A DNA stretch of 56,932 nt from Sphingomonas yabuuchiae (lineage in GTDB: Bacteria > Pseudomonadota > Alphaproteobacteria > Sphingomonadales > Sphingomonadaceae), in the NCBI RefSeq assembly GCF_014199595.1, contig NZ_JACHNX010000020.1:1-56932 (forward strand), given 5' to 3'. The notes beneath the pieces are model-generated. The model did not search any database, was not told the DNA's origin, and saw nothing but the letters and a program-made list of their open reading frames with translations. Position numbers and translations under genes: made by a program. How positions within the stretch are numbered: position 1 is the first letter of the stretch; the number at the start of each line of letters is the position of its first letter. Below are positions 8,936-16,393 of this stretch, piece by piece.

Positions 8936-10347
8936 GTCGCCTGATCGTCATCTCGAACCGGGTCCAGCCGCCCACCACCGGGCCGGGCGGAAATCAGGGC
9001 GGGCTGGCGGTCGCACTCCTCGCCGCCCTGCGCGAACAGGGCGGCATCTGGTTCGGCTGGTCGGGGGAGACCACCGACCAGTTCAGCGGCCATATCAACT
9101 TCCAGCAGGGCGGCGGCGTGACGACCGCCACGATCGACCTGGAAGAACAGGATATCGACGAATATTATAACGGCTATGCCAACCGGACGCTGTGGCCGCT
9201 CTTCCACTATCGGATCGACCTGACCGAGTTCGAGCGCGACTTCGATTCCGGCTATGCGCGCGTCAATGATCGCTTCGCCGAAACGGTGCAGCCGCTGATC
9301 GAGCCCGACGATCTGGTCTGGGTGCATGACTATCACCTGATCCCGCTGGGCCGCGACCTGCGCAAGCGGGGGTTCAAGAACCGGATGGGCTTTTTCCTCC
9401 ACATCCCGTGGCCGCCGGTGCGGCTGCTGATGTCGCTGCCCAGCCATCGCAAGCTGGTCGAGTCGCTGTTCGCCTATGACGTGGTCGGCTTCCATACCGA
9501 GGACTGGCTGGACAGCTTCCGCGACTATGTGACCAAGGAGCTGGGCGGGACGCTCGGCGAGAATGGCGAAGTGACGTGGAACGGCCGCACCATCCAGGCG
9601 ATTCGCGCGCCGATCGGCATCGAGACCCGGGAGTTCGAGGAAGCCGCGAACGGCCATGATGCCCGTTTCGCGCGCGAGCGCATGTATATGTCGGCCACGG
9701 GGCGCAGCCTGATCGTCGGCGTCGACCGGCTCGACTATTCCAAGGGGCTGGCTGAGCGGTTCCTGGGTTACGAACGCTTTCTGGCGCAGAATCCCGAGCG
9801 ACGCGCACTGGTCTATATGCTCCAGATCGCGCCGCCCAGCCGCGAGAAGGTGAACACCTATCAGGAAATTCGCGCCAATCTCGATGCGCTGTCGGGGCGG
9901 ATCAACGGCGAATATGCCGATATCGACTGGGTGCCGATCCGCTACGTCAACAAGGGCTTTCCTCGGCCGGTGCTGGCGGGCATCTATCGCGCGGCGCGGA
10001 TCGGGCTGGTCACGCCTTTGCGCGACGGGATGAACCTGGTCGCCAAGGAATATGTCGCCGCACAGGACCCGGAAGACCCCGGCGTGCTGATCCTGTCCCG
10101 CTTCGCCGGTGCCGCCGAACAATTGAAGGACGCGGTCCTGATCAACCCGTACAGCGCCGAGGAAATGTCCGACGCGATCGTCCAGGCGCTGGCCATGCCG
10201 CGTGCCGAGCGTATCCGGCGTTGGGAAAGCCTGATCGAAAATGTCCGGCGCGAGGATGTGTTCTGGTGGTGCGAGCTGTTCCTGGCCGCGCTGCGCGGGG
10301 ACGGGGCGAAGGCAGAGGCCAAGGCGATCGAAGAAGCGACCCACTGA
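8932..10347 (+). CDS. otsA: Alpha,alpha-trehalose-phosphate synthase OtsA
   Basis: A GT20 glycosyltransferase of 471 residues that makes trehalose 6-phosphate from glucose 6-phosphate and a nucleotide-glucose. It has the opening SNRVQPP...GGLAVAL, the acceptor-site GWSG, WVHDYHLIP (about residue 129), FFLHIPWPP, the donor-site motif DRLDYSKGL (about 264) and PLRDGMNLVAKEYVAAQ (about 361). The ATG at 8932 overlaps the GH15 stop (ATGA), which fixes the start; an ATG 15 bases upstream is less likely. Last gene of the trehalose operon. Confidence 0.96.
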   Translation: MSRLIVISNRVQPPTTGPGGNQGGLAVALLAALREQGGIWFGWSGETTDQFSGHINFQQGGGVTTATIDLEEQDIDEYYNGYANRTLWPLFHYRIDLTEFERDFDSGYARVNDRFAETVQPLIEPDDLVWVHDYHLIPLGRDLRKRGFKNRMGFFLHIPWPPVRLLMSLPSHRKLVESLFAYDVVGFHTEDWLDSFRDYVTKELGGTLGENGEVTWNGRTIQAIRAPIGIETREFEEAANGHDARFARERMYMSATGRSLIVGVDRLDYSKGLAERFLGYERFLAQNPERRALVYMLQIAPPSREKVNTYQEIRANLDALSGRINGEYADIDWVPIRYVNKGFPRPVLAGIYRAARIGLVTPLRDGMNLVAKEYVAAQDPEDPGVLILSRFAGAAEQLKDAVLINPYSAEEMSDAIVQALAMPRAERIRRWESLIENVRREDVFWWCELFLAALRGDGAKAEAKAIEEATH

Positions 10348-10348
10348 T

Positions 10349-10478
10349 CCTCCCCGGCACGGGGAGGTGGCAGGGCGTCAGCCCTGACGGAGGGGGCTTG
10401 CCACATGGGACTAGCCCAGCGGCACGCCCCCTCCACCATGCTGCACATGGTCCCCCTCCCCTTTACAGGGGAGGAACG
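10349..10478. repeat. REP-like cluster, family A (variant with inner spacer)
   Basis: Outer palindromes CCTCCCCGGCACGGGGAGG (near 10352) and CCCCTCCCCTTTACAGGGG (near 10451) bracket a spacer with GGCAGGGCGTCAGCCCTGACGGAGGGGG. The same layout returns at 20.33-20.46 and 51.13-51.26 kb. The right-hand palindrome contains the stop codon of the convergent MscS-type gene. Confidence 0.8.
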
Positions 10479-11539
10479 GGGGTAGAATGTTCCAACCGCC
10501 GCCGGGGCAAGGCCTCGGGCATGTCGCGCCGGATATAGTCCAGCAACCCCTCCCGGATTTCACAGCGCAGGTCGAACGCGGTCGAAGCATCGCGCGCCGT
10601 CATCAGCCCGCGTACCTCGATCGAGTCCGGCTTCACGTCCGTCACCTGCATGTTGAAGAACCGCCGGTCCCAGCGCGTGCTCGCCTCGACCAGTTCGCCC
10701 ATCTTCTCGCGCAGGCGTGGAATGTCCGCCGCCGGATCGAGATACCAGAAGACCGAACCCAGCAACTGGCTGGTCTCGCGCGTCCAGTTCTGAAAGCTGT
10801 TCTCCAGGAACTTGGCGACCGGCACGACCAGCCGCCGCTCGTCCCAGATGCGTACGACCACGAAAGTCAGGTGAATCTGCTCGATCCGCCCCCATTCATT
10901 GTCGATGATGACCACGTCGTCGAGGCGGATCGGCTCGGTAAAGGCCATCTGCACGCCCGCGATCAGGTTCTTGAGCGCGGGCTGCGCGGCGGCACCGACG
11001 ACCAACCCTGCGATACCCGCCGACGCCATCAGCGTGACGCCGATGGTGCGGATGCCGGGCACGCTGAGCAGCATCAGGCAGACGGTCAGGAACACGATCA
11101 GGAAGATGCCGATCCGCCCCAATATCTGCGCCCGTGTCCGCTTTCGCCGGGCGCGGAGATTGTCCTCGACGCTGATATCGGCGCGCAGATAGACGACGCC
11201 CTGAAGTGCGCGCAGCGCGGATACCGCCAGCCAGCCGAGCAGGGCGGGCACACCGAAACCCAAGGCCTGCCGCCAGATTTCGCGCCCATCGCTCGACATC
11301 GGAACGAGGCGCATCGCGAAGCTGACCGCGATGGCGATCGCGACCCAGCGCAGGGGCTGGCGGATATGCGCGAGGACCAGATCGTCGCTCTGGCTGGCCG
11401 TCCGCCGCGCGGCATGCCCGGCGATCCGCATCGCGACGCTGTGTACCAGCACGGCGACGAGGATCGCGACCGCAATGATCGTCAGGTTTTGAAGCCACAG
11501 CCATTCGGCCGGTATGTCGAGCGATCGAAGCCAGCGCAT
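10463..11539 (-). CDS. Mechanosensitive ion channel family protein (MscS type)
   Basis: A 358-residue inner-membrane protein. Several hydrophobic helices precede the conserved pore-lining helix and beta domain: GVTLMASAGIAGLVVGAAAQ then LKNLIAGVQMAFTEP and DDVVIIDNEWGRIEQI, as in the MscS family. It would release solutes on hypo-osmotic shock, which fits the neighbouring trehalose operon. The last codons and the TAA stop fall inside a REP-like palindrome, so its C-terminal tail (STPVPPL) may derive from the repeat. Confidence 0.9.
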   Translation of the reverse strand: MRWLRSLDIPAEWLWLQNLTIIAVAILVAVLVHSVAMRIAGHAARRTASQSDDLVLAHIRQPLRWVAIAIAVSFAMRLVPMSSDGREIWRQALGFGVPALLGWLAVSALRALQGVVYLRADISVEDNLRARRKRTRAQILGRIGIFLIVFLTVCLMLLSVPGIRTIGVTLMASAGIAGLVVGAAAQPALKNLIAGVQMAFTEPIRLDDVVIIDNEWGRIEQIHLTFVVVRIWDERRLVVPVAKFLENSFQNWTRETSQLLGSVFWYLDPAADIPRLREKMGELVEASTRWDRRFFNMQVTDVKPDSIEVRGLMTARDASTAFDLRCEIREGLLDYIRRDMPEALPRRRLEHSTPVPPL

Positions 11540-11585
11540 GGGGGGCTAAACGGTGGGAGGGGCGAAGGTTCCTTGTGGGGGCGGG

Positions 11586-11690
11586 ATTCCCTTGGCCTTC
11601 GATTTCGCTCAGGCCGAACGGCGTTTGGGGCAAGCCCTGTTCCCAACCTCCGTTCAGCCTGAGCGAAGTCGAAGGCCACGCCACTACCTT
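11586..11690. repeat. Inverted pair of family-B repeats
   Basis: The unit GTTCAGCCTGAGCGAAGTCG with flanking AAGGCCA appears complete at 11654-11684 and as a diverged inverted copy at 11590-11625. The two face each other across about 30 bases. The same unit is found near 26.1, 33.8, 41.7, 45.8 and 56.7 kb. Confidence 0.8.
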
Positions 11691-11700
11691 GCCCCCAAAC

Positions 11701-11732
11701 AAAAACGCCCCCCGACCAAAGCCGGAGGGCGT
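11701..11732 (-). terminator. Rho-independent terminator of the BOF-like gene
   Basis: On the minus strand a ten-pair stem (CGCCCTCCGG with TCGGGGGGCG, containing G-U pairs) is followed by TTTTT, 17 bases after the stop of the proline-rich protein gene. Confidence 0.8.
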
Positions 11733-11748
11733 CTTCGTCATGTCCGGA

Positions 11749-12432
11749 TCACCGCGCCGGGCGAACCGCACCGGTGGGTGCCGGAGCCCCGGCAGGCGGC
11801 GGGGGCGGCGGAACCGGCGCACCCTGCGGTGCCGCACCGTTTACCGGCGCAGGCGGGGGCGGCGGGGGCACCGCACCCGGTGCGCAGCCACCCGGCGGGG
11901 GCGGCGGCGAGGCGCCCGGACCACCCGGAGCACCGGGTCCGCCCGGACCGCCGGGGGGCGGCGGAGGCGGCGGCGGGCCGTCACCACGCGGGCCACCGGG
12001 GCCGCCATCGGGGCCACGCGGACCGCCCGGCGGGGGCGGAGGCGGGCCGACCGGGGTGACCGTCCCCTGGGGGCCCACCAGATACTGGGCGTGCATGATG
12101 CCGTCGTCATAGCGGCCCTGCACCATCACATTGCTGCCGACCGCGGGCATCGCGTCGCGGTTGCTGGCGACCATCGCCCGGCCGGTGCCGTCCTGCACCA
12201 CGAAACGGTCGCCGAAGACTTCGGCCACCCGCCCCTTGGCGGTGACGACGCCGCTGGTCGAGGCCAGCTTGGCGATGGGCGTCTGGACGGTCGGTGCCAT
12301 GGTGACGTTCGGCCGGGTCATCGAGACGGCGGCGGCGCCACCGCCCGCACCCAGTGCGATCAGGACCGCAGCGGCGGCGGCCAGCGGTGCCTTGCCCTGC
12401 AGACGGGGGGTCGGAATATGGAAACGAGACAT
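11749..12432 (-). CDS. Proline/glycine-rich envelope protein with BOF/OB-fold-like core
   Basis: A 227-residue protein of three parts: an N-terminal membrane anchor or uncleaved signal (about residues 16-36, Ala/Leu/Gly rich); a small beta-rich core (about 50-125) containing SGVVTAKGRVAEVFGDRFVVQ and MVQGRYDDG, which resembles bacterial OB-fold (BOF/YgiW or DUF5666-like) domains; and a low-complexity tail of PPPPPP and GGPGGP runs to the end. It is divergent from a two-component system, a context in which ygiW-type genes are known. Function is not known; a periplasmic stress or signal protein is an inference. The tail may bind or span the cell wall. Confidence 0.7.
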   Translation of the reverse strand: MSRFHIPTPRLQGKAPLAAAAAVLIALGAGGGAAAVSMTRPNVTMAPTVQTPIAKLASTSGVVTAKGRVAEVFGDRFVVQDGTGRAMVASNRDAMPAVGSNVMVQGRYDDGIMHAQYLVGPQGTVTPVGPPPPPPGGPRGPDGGPGGPRGDGPPPPPPPPGGPGGPGAPGGPGASPPPPPGGCAPGAVPPPPPPAPVNGAAPQGAPVPPPPPPAGAPAPTGAVRPAR

Positions 12433-12559
12433 TGTCGATCTCCTTGGTTGATGGAGATGCTTTTAGGTGATTCGCCCCGATGCCCGCTGAACCGCGCGGT
12501 TCAGATTGGGTTTAGGCTATGCGACGATAGCGGGGCGATAAGGGGATAACGGACAGGTC
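12433..12559. promoter_or_regulatory. Divergent promoter region, BOF-like gene / two-component system
   Basis: A 127-base intergenic region separates the divergent starts. It should hold promoters for both directions and is the natural place for autoregulation by the response regulator. I see no clear direct repeat that I could call as its operator. Confidence 0.4.
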
Positions 12560-13228
12560 ATGCGGATTTTGCTGGTCGAGGATGATCCCGCACTGGGCCC
12601 CGCCATCGCGCGGGCCTTGCGTGCCGAGCAATGCGCGGTCGACCTGTTCGACAGCGGCGTCGATGCGGGCCATGCGGGCGATACCGAAATCTATGACGCC
12701 GCCGTGCTCGACCTGGGCCTGCCCGATGGCGACGGCATGACCTTGTTGCGTCAATGGCGCGAGGCGGGTCGCGCCCTGCCCGTGCTGATCCTGACCGCAC
12801 GCGATGGCTGGTCGGACAAGGTGGCCGGGTTCAAGGCGGGCGCGGACGATTATCTGACCAAGCCTTTCCGCGTCGAGGAACTGGTCATGCGCCTGCGCGC
12901 GCTGGTCCGCCGTGCGGCGGGCCATGCCCAGCCGCGCCTGACTTGTGGGCCCCTCTCCTTCGACAGCCAGACCGGACAGTTCGAGCTGGACGGCCTGCCG
13001 CTGAAGCTCACCGCGTTCGAATGGCGCGTCCTGTCTGCGCTGATGCTCCGCAAGGAGGCGGTCATCCCCCGGCTGGAACTGCTCGAGCGCGTCTATGAAG
13101 GCGACGCCGATGTCGATTCCAACAGCCTGGAGGTGATCGTCGGCCGCCTGCGCAAGAAGATCGGCGCCGATCTGATCGAGACCGTGCGGGGCATGGGCTA
13201 TCGCCTGACCGCCGGAGAGGCCGCGTGA
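12560..13228 (+). CDS. OmpR/PhoB-family response regulator
   Basis: A 222-residue regulator with a receiver domain (acid pocket EDD at 7-9, phospho-acceptor Asp51, Thr79, Lys101 in KPF) and a C-terminal winged helix (about 128-220) ending in ETVRGMGYRL. It is closest in style to PhoP/QseB regulators. The stop overlaps the kinase GTG start (GTGA), so the pair is translationally coupled. Targets probably include the divergent BOF-like gene and the operon itself (inference from position). Confidence 0.92.
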   Translation: MRILLVEDDPALGPAIARALRAEQCAVDLFDSGVDAGHAGDTEIYDAAVLDLGLPDGDGMTLLRQWREAGRALPVLILTARDGWSDKVAGFKAGADDYLTKPFRVEELVMRLRALVRRAAGHAQPRLTCGPLSFDSQTGQFELDGLPLKLTAFEWRVLSALMLRKEAVIPRLELLERVYEGDADVDSNSLEVIVGRLRKKIGADLIETVRGMGYRLTAGEAA

Positions 13229-14583
13229 GACTGCCCCGGTCGATTCACGGCCGGATGATCCTGATCTCGGGGGCGGCGATCCTGGCGGCGTTGCTGCTCG
13301 CGGGCTGGGGTCTGGCGAGCGCGCTGGAGGGGATCGTCACGCGCGGGCTCGACCAGCGGCTCGATTCCGAGATCGCCGTCCTCGCTTCCGCCATCGACAG
13401 ACAGGGTAAGGTGGACCGGGCCCGCGTCGACCAGCGGCGCGGTTTGCTGGAGCCCGAACCCGGCTGGCGCTGGCGGATCGCGGGACCGGACGGGGTGATC
13501 GGGTCGGGCGACTTTCCGCCGCTCGCTGCGCCGCATCCGCCGGGGCCTGTCGAGGGCGGCCCGCCCCCTGCCCCTCCGCCCGGCGGGCCCGCGCCCGTCG
13601 AGCCGCCCCGCCCGGCCGAGGGTCGCACCGAACAGGGCGTTCGCGTCCATGCCCGGCAGGTCACCATCCCCTCGACACGCGGGGTCGTGACGATCACCGC
13701 CGCCGCCCCGCGCGCGGTCGTGGCGCGGCCCATCCGTGCCGCGCTGGTGCCGCTGCTCGCGATGCTGGCGGGGCTGGGCGTGCTGCTCGCCGCCGCCAGC
13801 CTGATCCAGTTGCGGCTCGGCCTGCGCCCGCTGCGGCGGCTGCGCGAAGAGGTAGCCGCCATCCGGACGGGCGAGCGCACCCGCGTCGATGAGGATCAAC
13901 CCGCCGAGCTCCAGCCGCTCGCCGCCGAGCTGAATGCGCTGACCGCCGACAGCGAACGCGCGCTGGCGGCCGCCCGGGCCTCGGCGGCCAATCTGGCGCA
14001 TGCGCTCAAGACGCCGGTGGCGACTCTGGCGCTCGATCTGGCGGACGATCCGCTCCGCGCCGCGCAGGTCGCGCGGATCGATGACACCATCCGCCACCAC
14101 CTCGCGCGCGCGCGGGTGCAGCTGGGCACCAGTCGCGCCGCGACCGCACTGCGCCCGGCGATGGACGACCTTGCCGATGCCATTGCGCGCATCCATGCCG
14201 AACGGGGCGTGCGCATCACCACCGACATCGCCGACGATCTGTCGGTCACGATGGACGCGCAGGATCTGGACGAGGTGGCGGGCAATCTGGTCGACAATGC
14301 CGCCCGCCATGCCCGCAGCCGGGTGACCATCACGGCGGTCGCGGAAGGGCGGCAGATCCGGCTGAGCGTCATCGATGACGGCCCCGGCATCCCGGAGGCC
14401 GACCGGCTCCGCGCGACGCAGGCGGGCGCGCGGCTCGACGAGCGCGGCGACGGGCATGGCTTCGGCTTGGCGATCGCGCGCGAACTGGCCGAACTGCATG
14501 GCGGTCGGCTAGTCCTGGACGAAGCACCGGGCGGCGGCCTGTCGGCCACCGTCCTGCTGCCCCGCGCCGCGCGAACCGAATAG
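13225..14583 (+). CDS. Sensor histidine kinase with proline-rich periplasmic loop
   Basis: A 452-residue membrane kinase: TM1 (about 12-34), a periplasmic segment (35-165), TM2 (about 168-193), a HAMP-like linker, a PhoQ-style H box NLAHALKTPVATL (about residue 255), N box NLVDNAARHA, DDGPGIPE and GHGFGLAIARELAELHGG. The periplasmic part holds an unusual low-complexity stretch (about 108-135) of PPPAPPPGGPAPVEPP type, echoing the tail of the divergently encoded BOF-like protein. GTG start, overlapping the regulator. The signal is unknown. Confidence 0.9.
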   Translation: MRLPRSIHGRMILISGAAILAALLLAGWGLASALEGIVTRGLDQRLDSEIAVLASAIDRQGKVDRARVDQRRGLLEPEPGWRWRIAGPDGVIGSGDFPPLAAPHPPGPVEGGPPPAPPPGGPAPVEPPRPAEGRTEQGVRVHARQVTIPSTRGVVTITAAAPRAVVARPIRAALVPLLAMLAGLGVLLAAASLIQLRLGLRPLRRLREEVAAIRTGERTRVDEDQPAELQPLAAELNALTADSERALAAARASAANLAHALKTPVATLALDLADDPLRAAQVARIDDTIRHHLARARVQLGTSRAATALRPAMDDLADAIARIHAERGVRITTDIADDLSVTMDAQDLDEVAGNLVDNAARHARSRVTITAVAEGRQIRLSVIDDGPGIPEADRLRATQAGARLDERGDGHGFGLAIARELAELHGGRLVLDEAPGGGLSATVLLPRAARTE

Positions 14584-14596
14584 ACAGGAGAGGATG

Positions 14597-16162
14597 ATGA
14601 TCGCCAACCGCTTGCGCCCGCTGGTCCTGCTGCCCGCGCTGGCTCTGCTGCTCCAGGCGCAGAACGCGCCGCCCTCCCCCGCCGATATCTATGGCCCGCT
14701 TTTCGGCGCAGTGCAGGAGGCGCAGGTGTTTTCCGACGGCAAGACCTTTGCCGACGCGGTGCCGCGCGAGGACCCGCAGGCGATCATGGCCGCCTATGCG
14801 CGCGAAAAGCCGATCGGCAAGGAGGCGCTGGCCGCGTTCGTCCGTCGCTATTTCTCGGTACGCGGCGATACCCAGACCAAGCCCCCCTTGCGCGAGCGCA
14901 TCCGCCAGCTCTGGCCGATCCTGGGCCGCGCGCCTTTTACGCCGGTGGCGGGATCGTCGGCGCTGGGCCTCGACCATGGCTATGTCGTGCCGGGCGACCG
15001 GTTCCAGGAGATTTATTACTGGGACAGCTATTTCACGATGCTGGGCCTGAAGGCGGACGGCCAGGCCCCGCTGATCGAGGCGATGCTGGCCGATTTCGTC
15101 GATCTGGTCGAGCGTTACGGTCATGTCCCCAACGGCACGCGGACCTATTATCTCAGCCGGTCTCAGCCGCCTTTCCTCCCGCTGATGATGGACCTGTCGG
15201 ACAATCGCGATCCCGTACTGGCGAAGCGGCGGCTGGCGGCGCTGGTGCGCGAGCATGATTATTGGATGGCGGGGGCGAACTGCCTCGATGCCTCGGGGGC
15301 CTGCGCCCATGTCGTGCGGATGCCCGATGGCAGCCTGCTCAACCGCTATTGGGATGCGCGCGAAAGCCCTCGCGACGAAAGCTGGCGCGAGGACCGCGAG
15401 ACCGCCGCCAAGGCCGCGCCGCGTGCCGCTGGCGTCGTCCAGCGCGATCTGCGGGCGGCGGCAGAATCGGGCTGGGACTTCAGCTCGCGCTGGCTGGCCG
15501 ATCCGATGCGACTGGAGACGATCCACACCACCGATATCGTGCCGGTCGATCTCAACAGTCTGTTGTGGATGGCCGAAACCCGCATCGCCGCCCGCGCGAC
15601 GGCGGCGGGGGATGCGGCGACGGCGCGGCGCTTCACCGAGATGGCGGCGCGGCGCAAGGCGGCGATCGACCGCTATCTCTGGGTGGCGGCCGAAAGACGC
15701 TATGCCGACTGGGACCGGGTGGCCAAGCGGCCCACGCCTGCGAAGACCGCCGCATCGCTCTTCCCGCTATTCGCCGGACTGGCCAGCGCGGACCAGGCGC
15801 GTGCGGTCGCCGCCACCACCCGCGCCACGCTGATCGGCGAAGGCGGCCTGCGCACCACGGGCCTGCGCACCGGCCAGCAATGGGATGCGCCCAATGGCTG
15901 GGCGCCGCTGCAATGGATCGCGGTCGAGGGGCTGGAGCGGTACGGCGAACAGGCGCTGGCCAAGGACATCGCCCGCCGCTGGGTCGCCACCGTCGCGCGT
16001 ACCTATGCCGAGACGGGCAAGCTGCTGGAGAAATACGACGTCGAGGAACGCAAGCCCGGCGGCGGCGGAGAATATCCGACGCAGGACGGCTTTGGCTGGA
16101 CCAACGGCGTGACGGCGGCGATGCTGGAGCGGTGGCCGGATTTGGGCTCCAATAGCCGATGA
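14597..16162 (+). CDS. treA: Trehalase, GH37
   Basis: A 521-residue GH37 trehalase that splits trehalose to two glucoses. It shows trehalase signature 1 (PGDRFQEIYYWDSY, about residue 131), signature 2 (QWDAPNGWAP, about 428) and the C-terminal YDVEE and GGGGEYPTQDGFGWTNGV. An N-terminal hydrophobic segment (RPLVLLPALALLLQAQ) indicates export to the periplasm, unlike the cytoplasmic OtsBA pathway. Two adjacent ATGs (14594 and 14597) are possible; AGGAG lies best for the second. It begins only 13 bases after the kinase stop, so it is probably in the same operon as the two-component system. Confidence 0.95.
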   Translation: MIANRLRPLVLLPALALLLQAQNAPPSPADIYGPLFGAVQEAQVFSDGKTFADAVPREDPQAIMAAYAREKPIGKEALAAFVRRYFSVRGDTQTKPPLRERIRQLWPILGRAPFTPVAGSSALGLDHGYVVPGDRFQEIYYWDSYFTMLGLKADGQAPLIEAMLADFVDLVERYGHVPNGTRTYYLSRSQPPFLPLMMDLSDNRDPVLAKRRLAALVREHDYWMAGANCLDASGACAHVVRMPDGSLLNRYWDARESPRDESWREDRETAAKAAPRAAGVVQRDLRAAAESGWDFSSRWLADPMRLETIHTTDIVPVDLNSLLWMAETRIAARATAAGDAATARRFTEMAARRKAAIDRYLWVAAERRYADWDRVAKRPTPAKTAASLFPLFAGLASADQARAVAATTRATLIGEGGLRTTGLRTGQQWDAPNGWAPLQWIAVEGLERYGEQALAKDIARRWVATVARTYAETGKLLEKYDVEERKPGGGGEYPTQDGFGWTNGVTAAMLERWPDLGSNSR

Positions 16163-16169
16163 CCTTCTG

Positions 16170-16343
16170 CTCCCCCTCCCGCAGGCGAGTTTCAGGTCGG
16201 TCATGCTCCCCGGCATGACCTAAACGATGCGGGGCATCGTTTACCTGAAACTGGGTCGGGGGGAGGGCCGGGAACCTCGCAGAGACCGTAGCCTGTGGCT
16301 TTGCCCTCCCCCAGCCCCTCCCGCTTGCGGGAGGGGAGCAAGA
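16170..16343. repeat. Family-A REP cluster split by a structured insert
   Basis: A CCCCTCCCGC half-palindrome (about 16172) and the matching GGGGGAGGG (about 16258-16268) are separated by a 65-base insert that folds as a three-way junction (next entry). A normal complete palindrome CCCCTCCCGCTTGCGGGAGGGG follows at about 16315-16337. Confidence 0.8.
16189..16251. repeat. Three-way-junction structured insert, copy 1
   Basis: Three perfect stems nest exactly. The outer stem is GTTTCAGGT (16189-16197) with ACCTGAAAC (16243-16251). Inner hairpin 1 is GGTCATGC (16199-16206) with GCATGACC (16213-16220). Inner hairpin 2 is AAACGATGC (16222-16230) with GCATCGTTT (16234-16242). A second copy with the same plan but different stem sequences is at 45965-46034. 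Whether it acts as DNA cruciform or RNA is unknown. Confidence 0.75.
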
Positions 16344-16393
16344 AGGCAAGAAACCCCCTGCCCTCAGCACTCGCATCGTGTAGCGGACGCCGC

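Noticed and set aside
13552..13620. Proline-rich stretch of the kinase as a frameshift artefact
   Set aside because: The frame continues unbroken with TM2, HAMP, H box and ATPase domain after it, so the low-complexity loop belongs to the protein.
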